In this document: positions 18,506-27,490 of the stretch, piece after piece
Layout: each line of letters begins with the position of its first letter
Position numbering within the stretch: the first letter of the stretch is position 1
Assembly (NCBI RefSeq): GCF_001278055.1
Contig: NZ_CP010802.1
Span: 1,240,001 to 1,304,000 of the forward strand
DNA length: 64,000 nt
Source of the DNA: Desulfuromonas soudanensis
GTDB lineage: Bacteria; Desulfobacterota; Desulfuromonadia; Desulfuromonadales; WTL
Direction of reading: 5' to 3'
The notes under the pieces: generated by a model
The model's database searches: none
What the model saw: the letters and a program-made list of their open reading frames with translations, nothing else
What the model was told of the DNA's origin: nothing
Translations under genes and position numbers: made by a program

Positions 18506-19426
18506 TCAGGTTGAACGCAGCACCAGAACCAGGGCGAAAATAGAAATCAGGACGGTGCCGATGAGGATCTGCGGAACGCGCACCAGGCGCAGCCGGGCCA
18601 TCGTCGACTCGACGACGCCGATCAGGATCGCCAGGACGAGGAGCCCGCCGAGAAAGACCAGGACGTCGCCGAGGATGTGGCCGGTCTGCCAGGGGAAGGC
18701 CAGGCGCACGAGAAGAGCGCCGAGAACCATGAGCTTGAGGGAGGCTCCGTAGAGGATCATCCCCAGGGCCGGGCCGCTGTGGTCGAGGACCATGACTTCA
18801 TGGATCATCGTCAGCTCGAGGTGGGTGTTGGGGTCGTCGAAGGGGATGCGGGAATTCTCCACCAGCAGGACGACAAAGAGGCAGACGAGGATCAGTCCGA
18901 GGGGGGCGGCGGCGCCGGTGCCCCACGCCCCGGCCAGGTGGGGACCGAAGAGGGAATTGAGGGAGAGCCCCCCGGAAATGCGGGCCAGGACGATGAGGGA
19001 AAAAAGGATGGTCGGTTCGGCCAGGCAGGAGAAGGTCACTTCCCGGGCGGCTCCCATCCCCTCGAAGCTCGATCCGGTATCGAGGGCCGCCAGGGCGGTG
19101 AAGAAGCGACCGAGGCCGAAGAGATAGACGAAAAGGATCAGGTCCCCTTCGAAGGAGATCGGCGCCGGCAGACCCCCGAAGGGGAGGAGGAGCGAGGCCA
19201 GCACGGGGACGGTGAGAGCGACGGCCGGCCCGGCCAGAAAGACCCAGGTCGTGGTGCGGCTCAGGACAAACCCCTTCCCCCAGAGGCGCCGCAGGTCGAA
19301 GTAGGGCTGCAGCAGCGGCGCTCCGATCCGGCCGGCGAAGAGGGCCTTGGTTCTGGTAATCACCCCCTGCAGCAGCGGTGCGAAGAGGAGGAGCAGGCAG
19401 AGGTGAAGCAAAAATCCGGCGATCAT
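18506..19426 (-). CDS. Ehr-like complex: HyfC/NuoH-like membrane anchor
   Basis: This 306-residue protein has about eight transmembrane segments. It forms the link between the peripheral arm and the antiporter arm. The conserved loop ENSRIPFDDPNTHLELTMIHE and the preceding FSCLAEPTILFSL segment match HyfC/HycD/NuoH, including the acidic residues of the E-channel. A GAGGAG ribosome site precedes the ATG. The gene lies 16 bases after the second HyfB-like gene. Confidence 0.9.
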   Translation of the reverse strand: MIAGFLLHLCLLLLFAPLLQGVITRTKALFAGRIGAPLLQPYFDLRRLWGKGFVLSRTTTWVFLAGPAVALTVPVLASLLLPFGGLPAPISFEGDLILFVYLFGLGRFFTALAALDTGSSFEGMGAAREVTFSCLAEPTILFSLIVLARISGGLSLNSLFGPHLAGAWGTGAAAPLGLILVCLFVVLLVENSRIPFDDPNTHLELTMIHEVMVLDHSGPALGMILYGASLKLMVLGALLVRLAFPWQTGHILGDVLVFLGGLLVLAILIGVVESTMARLRLVRVPQILIGTVLISIFALVLVLRST

Positions 19427-19442
19427 GGAAGTCTCCTCGGCA

Positions 19443-21416
19443 TCAGGGGATCAGGGCGAACAGAACGATCAGGGTCAGGGCGACGTACAGAAGATAGAAG
19501 GAGGTGTGCCCGTTCTGGATGAAACGGCGCAGGCGGTTGCTCAGCCAGGCGATCCCCCCGGCGGCCGGAAGGAGGGCCCGGTCGAGGACCGCATCCGGCG
19601 TGTGGCTGGAAAAAGTGCTCGGCTTCGGGAAGGGGCCGGCCACCGGTTCGCCGTGGCGTTCGGTCAGGAGTCCGACGCGGAAGAGGCCGACGATCAAATC
19701 GCCGAAGGAGGAGGCGCTGTATTGCATGCGCGGCGTCGGCGCCAGATAACCGCACCCCCAGGTGGAGGCATCCCGCGGCGCCTTGCGGCTGCGCCTTGCG
19801 ATCCAGAACCCGGCGACGGCGATGAGCAGCAGCAGGGACCAGGCCAGGGCGCCGATCATCGGCAGATGGGCCAGTGGCGCGGCGAGGGTCAGGGGTGCCA
19901 GGGAAGGAGACCATACGGTGGCGGCCCGTTGCAGCAGAGGGGCGACGGTCCAGGGGGAGAGGCCGATCCAGGCGCAGGCGAGGAGCAGGACGAGCATCGG
20001 CAGGCGCATGCTCGCCGGCGCCGGGTGCGCCCTGGCGGCCGCTTCCTGGCGCGGTTCGCCGAGAAAGACGAGGCCGAAGACCTTGACGAAGCAGGCCAGC
20101 GCCAGGCCGCCGATGAGCGCCAGGGCCGGGGCGGCCAGCAGAGCCAGTTGGCTGGCCGAAACGCTCCCCGGCAGGGAATGCAGGGCTCCCTGGTAGATCA
20201 GCCATTCGCTGACGAAGCCGTTGAAGGGGGGGAGGCCGCAGATGGCCACGGCGCCGCCGAGAAAACAGATCCCGGTCCACTTCATGCGGCGGAGCAGCCC
20301 CCCCATCCCGTCGATCTGGCGGCTGCCGGTGGCGTGAATCACCGCTCCGGCGCCGTAAAAGAGGAGGGACTTGAAGAGGCCGTGGTTGACGGTGTGCAGG
20401 AGGGCTCCGGAGATCCCCAGGAGGACGAGCATCGGCTGTTGGGAGCTGCGGCCGATGAGCGCTATCCCGAGGCCGAGGGTGATGATGCCGATGTTCTCGA
20501 CGCTGTGGTAGGCCAGCAGGCGCTTGATGTCGTGCTGGGCTATGGCCAGAGCGACGCCGAGAATCCCGGATATCGCCCCGAGGGCAAGGACGATGATCCC
20601 CCAGCTCGGCGGAATGGCGGCGTAGAAGGAGGTCAGGCGCACCAGGCCGTAGATTCCCGTTTTGATCATCACCCCGGAGAGGAGGGCCGAGGCATGGCTG
20701 GGGGCCGCGGCGTGGGCGCCGGGGAGCCAGATATGCAGCGGCATCAGCCCCGCCTTCATGCCGAAACCGAAGAGGCCGAGGAAGAAAATTGCGCTCCCCG
20801 CTCCTCCTGCGGCCAGGCTCGCCGCCGGGGGAAAGGTAAAGGAGCCGCAGATCCCCTCGAGGAGGGCAAAGAGGGCGATGAGAGCCAGGGTGCCGGTGTG
20901 GGTGGCCGCCAGATAGATGAGGCCGGCGCGGCGGGCGTCGCTCCGGTTGTCCTCGGTGGTGATGAGGAAAAAGCCGGAGAGAGCCATCGCTTCCCAGGCG
21001 AAGAGAAAGAGGAGACCGTTGCGGGCGGTCAGGAGCAGAACCATCGCCGCGCCAATCACCCCGTAGAAGAGACGGAGCTGGCGACCGTTGTTCGGATGGT
21101 CCCGCTGCGGCCAGTAGCCGAGGCCGTAGATGGCGCCGAGGGGAGCGACGAGAAAGAGGGGGAAGAGGAAGACGGCGCTTAAGGGGTCGATGGCCAGGGA
21201 AAAGGCGGCGCCGGGGAGGGGCCAGGGGAGGTTCAGGGCGGCGTTGCCGTCCGGCGCCAGGCTCAAGAGGGTGCCGACGACCCCGCAGAGGCTGCCGAGG
21301 AGAATCAGGGCGACGAAGATTCTCTCTCCCCCCTCGGATTCCCGAGGCATCAGGAGTCCGGGAAAACCGGAACCGAGCATCAGCAGCACTCCGGTCATGA
21401 AGAGGCCGATGGCCAT
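19443..21416 (-). CDS. Ehr-like complex: second HyfB/NuoL-like antiporter subunit
   Basis: This 657-residue polytopic protein is of the NuoL/HyfB type. It has a conserved core (FLFAWEAMALSGFFLITTED, GFGMKAGLMPLHIWLPGAHAAAPSH, LLAYHSVENIGII) and a C-terminal extension ending in a transmembrane helix, presumably after a lateral helix. The C-terminal segment ATWGCGYLAPTPRMQY is shared with the gene just upstream, so the two are paralogues from a tandem duplication. Only one base separates them. Doubling of this subunit would add an ion channel to the complex. Confidence 0.88.
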   Translation of the reverse strand: MAIGLFMTGVLLMLGSGFPGLLMPRESEGGERIFVALILLGSLCGVVGTLLSLAPDGNAALNLPWPLPGAAFSLAIDPLSAVFLFPLFLVAPLGAIYGLGYWPQRDHPNNGRQLRLFYGVIGAAMVLLLTARNGLLFLFAWEAMALSGFFLITTEDNRSDARRAGLIYLAATHTGTLALIALFALLEGICGSFTFPPAASLAAGGAGSAIFFLGLFGFGMKAGLMPLHIWLPGAHAAAPSHASALLSGVMIKTGIYGLVRLTSFYAAIPPSWGIIVLALGAISGILGVALAIAQHDIKRLLAYHSVENIGIITLGLGIALIGRSSQQPMLVLLGISGALLHTVNHGLFKSLLFYGAGAVIHATGSRQIDGMGGLLRRMKWTGICFLGGAVAICGLPPFNGFVSEWLIYQGALHSLPGSVSASQLALLAAPALALIGGLALACFVKVFGLVFLGEPRQEAAARAHPAPASMRLPMLVLLLACAWIGLSPWTVAPLLQRAATVWSPSLAPLTLAAPLAHLPMIGALAWSLLLLIAVAGFWIARRSRKAPRDASTWGCGYLAPTPRMQYSASSFGDLIVGLFRVGLLTERHGEPVAGPFPKPSTFSSHTPDAVLDRALLPAAGGIAWLSNRLRRFIQNGHTSFYLLYVALTLIVLFALIP

Positions 21417-21417
21417 C

Positions 21418-23409
21418 TCAACTCCTCCCTTCCAGAACGCTCCACACCATCAGGACCGCGCAGGTCAGGAAGATGTAGAAGAGATAGACCTGGGATTTCC
21501 CCTGCTGCAGCCAGCGCAGGCGCTGGCTCCGTCGGGCGATCCCTTCGACGGCGGGGAAAAAGATTTTGATCAGCACCGGGTCGAGGGCCCTCTGGGCCAG
21601 GCGGGAAACGGCGGGAAAGAGGCCGGCCGGTCGTTCGGCCGTCACCTCGGGGCGCAGCGCCGCCGGCAGGAGGTGGTTCTGGGTCAGTTCGGCGAAGGCC
21701 TCGCCGGTGTAGGCCATGCGCGGGGTAGGGAAGGGAAAGCCGCACCCCCAGGTGGCGCCCTGGGCTTCCGGGCGAAGGCGCCGCAAGATCGCCAGGAGCA
21801 ACGCCATCAGGCCGAAGAAAAGGCAGAGGAGGAGCCCCCAGCGGCCGAGGGGCGCCAGGGGAGCAAGGATTGCCGGGATCCCCGTCGTGCCCGCGGGGAG
21901 GAGCTGGGCCAGGGCGGGAGAAAGGAGATCGACGGCAAAGAGGGGGAACAGGCCGATGGCAAGGGAGACGGACAGGAGCAGGACCATCGGAGCAAGCATC
22001 AGCGGCGACGATTCGTGGGCGGCTTCGGCGGCGGCGGTGCGGGGCTGGCCGAGAAGGGTGATTCCCGTCAGGCGGGTGAAGGCGACGACGGCCAGGGCCC
22101 CGGTGAGGCCGAGGAGTCCGACCATCAGCAGCGGCAGGAGTCCGGCAAAGCCGCCGGTCGAAGTCCCCGCCTGCAGCAGGCCGAGATAGATCAGGTATTC
22201 GCTGATCAGCCCGTTGAAGGGGGGGAGGGCCGCGATCGCCAGGCTGCCGCCGATAAGGAGTCCTCCGGTCCAGGGCATGCGCTGGAGGAGACCGCCGAGC
22301 CGGTCCATGTCCCGGGTTTTGGTGGCGTGAAGAACGCTGCCGGCGCCGAGGAACATCAGCCCCTTGAAGAGGGAGTGATTCCAGATGTGCAGCAGCCCGC
22401 CGCCAAAACCGAGGACCGCCAGGGCCGGCTGGCCGTTGGCGGAGGCGTAGAGGCCGAGGCCGAGGCCGACGAAGATGATGCCGATGTTTTCCACGGTGGA
22501 GTAGGCCAGGGCCCGTTTGATGTCGCTTTGAAAACAGGCCAGGGTGATGCCGAAGAGGGCGCCGGTTCCGCCCAGGGCCATCAGGACGATCCCCGCCGTC
22601 CCGGAAACCGAAGGGAGGAGGGTGTAAAAGCGCAGGATGCCGTAGATGCCGGTCTTCACCAGAACCCCGGACATCAATGCCGAGACGTGGCTCGGGGCCG
22701 CCGGGTGGGCATCCGGGAGCCAGACATGGAGGGGGAAGAGGCCGGCCTTGACGCCGAATCCGGCGGCGGCGACGGCAAAAAGGAGGGTGGCCTCGGCCAC
22801 AGGGAGTCCCCTGAGCCGCGAAAAGTCGGCGAAGTCGAAACCGCCGCACCGCACCCCGCAGACGGCAAAGAGAGCCAGAAGGAGCATCAGACCGAGGTGG
22901 GCCATGACCAGGTAGAGCCAGGCGGCCCTGCGGACCTCGGCGAGGTGGTGCTCGAAGGCGACGAGAAAAAAGGAGGCGATGGTCATCACTTCCCAGGCCG
23001 CCAGAAAGAGGAGGGCGTTGGCGGCCGTGACCACCAGGATCATGGCGGCCAGCAGGAGATTGAAGAAAAACCAGTGCGCTCCCAGCGCACGGGGCTTAGG
23101 GTGCCCCCGCAGATAGCCGGCGGCGTAGAGGGCGCAGAGAAGGCCGAGGAGGGCAATCGGCAGGAGAAAAAAGGCGGCCAGGGAGTCGAGCTGCAGTGCG
23201 AAGTGCCCCCCGGGAACGGACCAGGCGGCGCTGTAGAAAAGGGATGTTCCTCCGCTGAGGCAGAAGAGTGCTGGCAGACTCCCCGCCAGGACCCCCGCCG
23301 CGGCTCCGCCCAGGCCGAAACCGGTCGCCAGGCGCGGCCGGGCCGAGCTCAGGAGGGCCAGCACTGCGCTTCCGGTCAGAAGAGCCAGGGAAAGGAGGAG
23401 GAGGCCCAT
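21418..23409 (-). CDS. Ehr-like complex: first HyfB/NuoL-like antiporter subunit
   Basis: This 663-residue membrane protein is closely related to the following gene. Characteristic stretches are LFLAAWEVMTIASFFLVAFEHH, GFGVKAGLFPLHVWLPDAHPAAPSH (conserved lysine), ALAYSTVENIGIIFVG and, near the C-terminus, ATWGCGFPFPTPRM. The start is placed at MGLLLLSLALL because it overlaps the DUF1275 stop by one base (TGATG); the ten residues upstream in the longer frame contain Gly/Arg/Pro and look untranslated. It heads the structural genes of the complex. Confidence 0.88.
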   Translation of the reverse strand: MGLLLLSLALLTGSAVLALLSSARPRLATGFGLGGAAAGVLAGSLPALFCLSGGTSLFYSAAWSVPGGHFALQLDSLAAFFLLPIALLGLLCALYAAGYLRGHPKPRALGAHWFFFNLLLAAMILVVTAANALLFLAAWEVMTIASFFLVAFEHHLAEVRRAAWLYLVMAHLGLMLLLALFAVCGVRCGGFDFADFSRLRGLPVAEATLLFAVAAAGFGVKAGLFPLHVWLPDAHPAAPSHVSALMSGVLVKTGIYGILRFYTLLPSVSGTAGIVLMALGGTGALFGITLACFQSDIKRALAYSTVENIGIIFVGLGLGLYASANGQPALAVLGFGGGLLHIWNHSLFKGLMFLGAGSVLHATKTRDMDRLGGLLQRMPWTGGLLIGGSLAIAALPPFNGLISEYLIYLGLLQAGTSTGGFAGLLPLLMVGLLGLTGALAVVAFTRLTGITLLGQPRTAAAEAAHESSPLMLAPMVLLLSVSLAIGLFPLFAVDLLSPALAQLLPAGTTGIPAILAPLAPLGRWGLLLCLFFGLMALLLAILRRLRPEAQGATWGCGFPFPTPRMAYTGEAFAELTQNHLLPAALRPEVTAERPAGLFPAVSRLAQRALDPVLIKIFFPAVEGIARRSQRLRWLQQGKSQVYLFYIFLTCAVLMVWSVLEGRS

Positions 23410-24143
23410 CACATATCCTCCGGGGCGGGGACGCCCCAACGGTCGATGACGAAATCGTTGAGATGGCGCCGGCGCCAGAGGTAGTAGCCCAGTCCCGCGG
23501 TGCCGCAGCCGGCGGCGGCAAGGAAGAGGGAGGGGATGCCGATGCGGAGGTAGGCCAGGGCGCCGAGGACGCCGCCGGTGAAAAAGCCGCTGAGAAGGAG
23601 GGTCAACAGGGCCAGCTTCCAGACTTCGATCCGTCGATAGCGGAGAAACTGGCCGAGGAGGACGCCGATGTCGGTGACCATCCCCGTCGCATGGGTGGTG
23701 CGGATGATCAGGCCGTAAAAACTGCTGGCCATGGCGTTCTGCAGACCGCAGGCCATGGCCGCCAGGGGGATACCGAGGCGGTTCTGGCCGAGGAGGAGGA
23801 GGGTCGCGGTGCAGAGGATCGCCCCCTCGATCATCATGGTGATCCCGTAGCGGCGGCCGGGTCGGACCTGGGTGGCGCCGATGATCAGGCCGCTGAGGAT
23901 GGCGCCGCAGAGGAAGCCGGCGAAGATCGCCGAGGCGCCGCGGAAATCGGGGCGGTTGGCGGTGGACAGATCGATGGCCAGGCGCGACACGGCGCCGCTC
24001 ATGTGACTGACCGGCACATGGTAGATCCCGAGCAGGACGGCGTTGACATATCCGGCCACCGAAGACAGGAGCGTGCCGAAGACGACGACCCAGGGGTGCT
24101 CCCGGTGAAAGCTGGATTTTTCTCTGTACGGCGAATAGGGCAT
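23409..24143 (-). CDS. DUF1275 (YoaK-type) membrane protein
   Basis: This 244-residue protein has about six transmembrane helices and DUF1275 signatures: SVAGYVNAVLLG, VPVSHMSGAVSRLA, ACGLQNAMASSFYG and TTHATGMVTDIG. The biochemical role of the family is unknown. It is positioned between the HTH-EIIA regulator (33 bases upstream) and the first antiporter gene (1-base overlap), so it is part of the operon here. That placement is unusual and makes a role as an accessory membrane factor or transporter of the complex worth considering. The C-terminus (WRRRHLNDFVIDRWG) is cytoplasmic-looking. Confidence 0.8.
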   Translation of the reverse strand: MPYSPYREKSSFHREHPWVVVFGTLLSSVAGYVNAVLLGIYHVPVSHMSGAVSRLAIDLSTANRPDFRGASAIFAGFLCGAILSGLIIGATQVRPGRRYGITMMIEGAILCTATLLLLGQNRLGIPLAAMACGLQNAMASSFYGLIIRTTHATGMVTDIGVLLGQFLRYRRIEVWKLALLTLLLSGFFTGGVLGALAYLRIGIPSLFLAAAGCGTAGLGYYLWRRRHLNDFVIDRWGVPAPEDM

Positions 24144-24176
24144 CCTGCGCGACTCCTGCGACCGGGGCGACGGTCG

Positions 24177-24854
24177 TTATTGCTTCTGAAACTCTTCCGC
24201 CCGCATCAGGGCGGCAAAAATCTCCTCGCGGCTCCCCTGTTCGGTGAGAACCCTCCGGAAATCCTGGTTTTTAAGGAGAAAGCCGAGGAGGGAGAGGAGG
24301 TGGAGATGGGTTCGCTGGGTGGGGGCGATGAGGGTGAAAAGGATCTGGACCGGAAGGCCGTCCAGAGACCGGAAATCGACGGGATTTTCGAGGAAGCAGA
24401 GAGTGACGGTCGGCCGGGTGACGTGGAGGAGGTACGGGCTGCGCGGGTGCGGGAGGGCGATCCCCTCGCCGACCCCCGTCGAGGCGAGGTTCTCCCGGGC
24501 GATGAGGGCTTTTTGCAGAGAGTCTCGGTCGACCTCGTCGGGGAGGCGCAGGTGCGCCACGACGTCGGCCAGCACCTCGTCGCGACTCCGCCCCTCGATA
24601 CGGTAGAAGACCCCTCCGGCCTCCATGGCGGTCGTCAGGTCGGGGAGGGGCAGGGCATCGGTTTCCGGTTCGGCGAAGGCCTCCGGCGAAACACCCATGC
24701 GGCGCGAGGAGGCCCAGTCGAGGAGCTCGGCGCGGGTGAAGCGATAGCTCTCGTGAACCTTGTAGGCAGGAATCAGGTCCTGCTTGATCCAGCGGTAGAT
24801 CGTTTTTTCCGAAACGGAGAGGAGCCGGGCGGCATCCTTCACAGAAAGGTTCAT
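24177..24854 (-). CDS. Transcription regulator: excisionase-type HTH fused to PTS EIIA (PtsN-like)
   Basis: This roughly 225-residue fusion has two parts. Residues 1-50 are a MerR/excisionase-type helix-turn-helix (LSVKDAARLLSVSEKTIYRWIKQDLIPAYKV). Residues 70-225 are a fructose/nitrogen-type EIIA domain with the phospho-acceptor His in GEGIALPHPRS. In the nitrogen PTS, EIIA is phosphorylated by PtsP through NPr; here the phosphorylation state could directly change DNA binding. ptsP is the next gene upstream on the same strand. The start at MNLSVK is favoured over the longer frame because AGAGG lies 6-8 bases before it. It is the first gene of the Ehr-like operon and has a palindrome at its transcription start. 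Confidence 0.82.
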   Translation of the reverse strand: MNLSVKDAARLLSVSEKTIYRWIKQDLIPAYKVHESYRFTRAELLDWASSRRMGVSPEAFAEPETDALPLPDLTTAMEAGGVFYRIEGRSRDEVLADVVAHLRLPDEVDRDSLQKALIARENLASTGVGEGIALPHPRSPYLLHVTRPTVTLCFLENPVDFRSLDGLPVQILFTLIAPTQRTHLHLLSLLGFLLKNQDFRRVLTEQGSREEIFAALMRAEEFQKQ

Positions 24855-24875
24855 TTTTACCTCTTCTGTCATATG

Positions 24876-24891
24876 TGTCCAGGGCTGGACA
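24876..24891. promoter_or_regulatory. Perfect palindrome (candidate operator) of the Ehr-like operon
   Basis: TGTCCA-N4-TGGACA lies 22 bases upstream of the first gene's start codon and just downstream of the predicted transcription start. A third related GGACA follows at about 24896. This is the position of a repressor site and is a good candidate for binding by the adjacent HTH-EIIA protein. Confidence 0.55.
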
Positions 24892-24898
24892 AGTTAGG

Positions 24899-24928
24899 AC
24901 ATTACGCCCGGGAAGGGACAGAAGTCAA
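24899..24928 (-). promoter_or_regulatory. Sigma-70-type promoter of the Ehr-like operon
   Basis: Minus strand: TTGACT (24923-24928), 18 bases, TAATGT (24899-24904). The predicted start of transcription near 24892 abuts the TGTCCA-N4-TGGACA palindrome. Confidence 0.6.
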
Positions 24929-24979
24929 CGGGAAATTACCTGAGGGTCCCTTGCTTCCGGAAGGAGGAGCAAAGGGAAT

Positions 24980-25011
24980 GAAAACGGCTCCCGGCAAGAG
25001 ACCGGGAGCCG
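24980..25011 (-). terminator. Intrinsic terminator of ptsP
   Basis: A perfect 10-bp GC stem (CGGCTCCCGG/CCGGGAGCCG), followed on the minus strand by GTTTTCATT. It begins 29 bases after the ptsP stop. Confidence 0.85.
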
Positions 25012-25039
25012 CGTCGAGGGGGGAGGTCGGCCTGCCGAT

Positions 25040-27382
25040 TCAGAGATCCCTGTCGAGGGAGGAGAGGACCTTGGCGAGGTGGGCGCGGATGCTGATGCTG
25101 TCGACCAGGGTCAGCGCCTCGCGGGCCGCCTTGCGGGCGACCTTGAGCGGCAGACGGGCCAGGAGCGCCTTGGTGCGGGGGATGAAGGGGGCGGGCATGG
25201 AAAATTCGCGAATCCCCATCCCGAGCAGAACCAGGAAGTTGATGGGGTCGGAGCCCATCTCGCCGCAGAGGCACAACCCCTTCCCCTCGCGGTTGGCGAC
25301 CTCGGCGACCTCGTGGAGGACCCGGAGGATGGCCGGATGGAGGGGGTCGTAGTATTTGTTGACCAGGGGGTTGTTGCGGTCGGCGGCCAGCATGTACTGA
25401 ATCAGGTCGTTGGTCCCCAGGGCGAAGAAGTCGACTTCCCGGGCCAGTTGCGGGGCCATCTGCACCGCCGCCGGAACCTCGATCATCACCCCGAGGGGGA
25501 GCCTTTCGGCGGCGGCGATCCCCTCCCTGGCCAGGTTGGCGCGGGCTTCGGCCAGCACCAGCTTGCAGGCCCGCACCTCCTCGAGTCCGGAGATCATGGG
25601 GAAAAGGAGCTTGACCGGGCCGTGGACCCCGGCCATGAGAATCGCTTCGAGCTGCGTGCGGAAGATGTCGCGGTTGTCGAGGGAAACCCGCACCGAACGC
25701 CACCCCATGAACGGGTTGTCCTCCCGGGGGGGGGTGAAGTAGGGGAGGACCTTGTCGCCGCCGATGTCGAGGGTGCGGATCGTGACCGGTTGGCCGGCAA
25801 ATCCTTCGATGACCTTGCGGTAGAGCTGGTACTGGTCGTCGCGGTCGGGGAAGCTGCCGCGGGCCATGTAGGGGAATTCGGTGCGGTAGAGGCCGACCCC
25901 TTCAGCGCCGTTGCGCAGAGCCACCGCCACGTCGGAGACCAGGCCGATGTTGGCCCGCAGCACCACCCGTTCGCCGTCGCTGGTGGCGGCGACGGTGTCG
26001 CGGAATTCCTCGAGGCGGCTCAGTTCGCGGTCGCAGTCGGCCTCGAGCCGGCGGTATTCTTCCACCACGGTCGGCGGCGGATTGATGTACAGGCACCCCG
26101 AGTTGGCGTCGAGGATCAGGGGCGCATCGGGGGCGAGCCGTTTGAAGACCCCCTTGACCCCGACGAGAGCCGGGATGCCCATCGCCTTGGCCATGATCAC
26201 GGCGTGGGAGTTTTTCTCTCCGGCTTCGGTGACGATGCCGAGGATCTGCTCGTGGTCGAGGGAGGCCATCTCCGAAGGGAGGAGTTCCCGGGCGACGAGG
26301 ATCCCCGGGGTCTTGAGGTGCAGCAGGTGCTCCCCCTGGCCGACGAGGTTGGCGAGGAGGCGGCGGCCGATGTCTTCCATGTCCGCCGCCCGCTCTCGCA
26401 GGTAGGGGTCCTCCATGCGGGCGAAGGCCTCGATGTAGTCGTCGACCACCTTCTTCAGGGCGTAGGGAGCGCTGTGGCCGCCGGAGATTTCCCGGCGCAC
26501 CTTGTCGAGGAAACCGCGGTCCTCGAGGATCATCAGATGGGTGTGAAAGATCGAGGCGTCGTCCTGGGAGAGGCGCTCGGCGACCCGTTTTTCCAGGAAG
26601 ATCGTCTGGATGCGGGTCTTCTCCAGGGCCCCCTCGAGGCGCTGCATTTCCCTCTCCACCTCGACGTGCTCCTCGTCGAGGATGTCGGAAAAGCCGAGGC
26701 GCTCGTCCAGGAGGTGAGCCGGGCCCGAGACGACGCCGGGATAGGCGACCGTCCCCCGCAGAGCCGTTTCCCCCGAGTCCTGCAGGGCCGTTTCCCTGCT
26801 CAGGAGCGATTTGCGGGTGTGTTCGAGTTCGCGGGCGAAGCGGCTGCTCTCCTCCTCCTTGAGGCGGATCGAGTCGAGGAGGCGGGCGTTGATGACGATG
26901 GAGGAGATCTGGAAGGCGATGGTCGACAGGGCGCTGATTTCGGCCGGGCTGAAGAGGCGCGTCTCCTTGGTCTGCAGGACGATGACCCCCAGGGGGTGCT
27001 TGCGGTCGAAGAGAGGGATGCCGAGAAAGGAGTGGAAACGTTCCTCCCCCGTTTCCTTGAAGTAGCGGTAGCGGGGGTGGCTCTGGGGTTCCTGGATCGT
27101 CACCGCGTGGCGCTCCTGGGCCGCCATGCCGGTGAGACCCTCGCCGATCTGCAGCGTGACCTTGCCGATCGCCCGGCGGGAGAGACCCTTGCTGGCCCGC
27201 AGGCGCAGGGTGCAGTCATCCTCGTCGAGGAGATAGATGGAGCAGACCTCGGTTCGCATCCGTTTGGCGACCAGGGTGACGATGTTTTTCAGGGTGTCGT
27301 CGAGGTCGTGGGACTGGAGGATGAGGGCGCTGATGTCCTCCAGGGTGGTGACGCCGAGCCTTTCTGTCGGGCGGGTGGCCAT
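25040..27382 (-). CDS. ptsP: PtsP, PEP--protein phosphotransferase of the nitrogen PTS with GAF domain
   Basis: This 780-residue Enzyme I-Ntr starts the PTS-Ntr phosphorelay by taking phosphate from PEP. Residues 10-165 form a GAF domain (LDDTLKNIVTLVAKRMRTEVCSIYLLDED), usually a sensor of small nitrogen metabolites. The phospho-histidine is about residue 393 in TEAGEKNSHAVIMAKAMGIPALVG. The PEP-binding barrel follows, with LDIGGDKVLPYF, SLDNRDIFRTQLEAIL, FFALGTNDLIQY and the active-site Cys in LCLCGEMGSD. The start MATRPTE is chosen for its AAAGGAC site; the longer frame includes promoter DNA. It has its own terminator downstream and a sigma-54 promoter upstream. No NPr gene is in the window. 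Confidence 0.95.
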   Translation of the reverse strand: MATRPTERLGVTTLEDISALILQSHDLDDTLKNIVTLVAKRMRTEVCSIYLLDEDDCTLRLRASKGLSRRAIGKVTLQIGEGLTGMAAQERHAVTIQEPQSHPRYRYFKETGEERFHSFLGIPLFDRKHPLGVIVLQTKETRLFSPAEISALSTIAFQISSIVINARLLDSIRLKEEESSRFARELEHTRKSLLSRETALQDSGETALRGTVAYPGVVSGPAHLLDERLGFSDILDEEHVEVEREMQRLEGALEKTRIQTIFLEKRVAERLSQDDASIFHTHLMILEDRGFLDKVRREISGGHSAPYALKKVVDDYIEAFARMEDPYLRERAADMEDIGRRLLANLVGQGEHLLHLKTPGILVARELLPSEMASLDHEQILGIVTEAGEKNSHAVIMAKAMGIPALVGVKGVFKRLAPDAPLILDANSGCLYINPPPTVVEEYRRLEADCDRELSRLEEFRDTVAATSDGERVVLRANIGLVSDVAVALRNGAEGVGLYRTEFPYMARGSFPDRDDQYQLYRKVIEGFAGQPVTIRTLDIGGDKVLPYFTPPREDNPFMGWRSVRVSLDNRDIFRTQLEAILMAGVHGPVKLLFPMISGLEEVRACKLVLAEARANLAREGIAAAERLPLGVMIEVPAAVQMAPQLAREVDFFALGTNDLIQYMLAADRNNPLVNKYYDPLHPAILRVLHEVAEVANREGKGLCLCGEMGSDPINFLVLLGMGIREFSMPAPFIPRTKALLARLPLKVARKAAREALTLVDSISIRAHLAKVLSSLDRDL

Positions 27383-27490
27383 GGTCGTCCTTTGGTCCGT
27401 TTGCAGGAGATGGCGCCGGGGGAGGGGGCAAGGGGGAGCCCGGTAGAAAACGCTGATCATAATAGCGAAACGGCAGGGGATTTGCGACAG

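Noticed and set aside
21130-23484. 784-codon plus-strand frame across the antiporter genes
   Set aside because: The product is Gly/Glu/Arg-rich low complexity. It is the shadow of two well-supported membrane protein genes.
14117-24143. True respiratory complex I or an active group 4 [NiFe] hydrogenase
   Set aside because: There are no NuoE/F/G genes, the small subunit has a hydrogenase-like CxxC pair, and the large subunit lacks both nickel-binding CxxC pairs. Ehr-like fits better.
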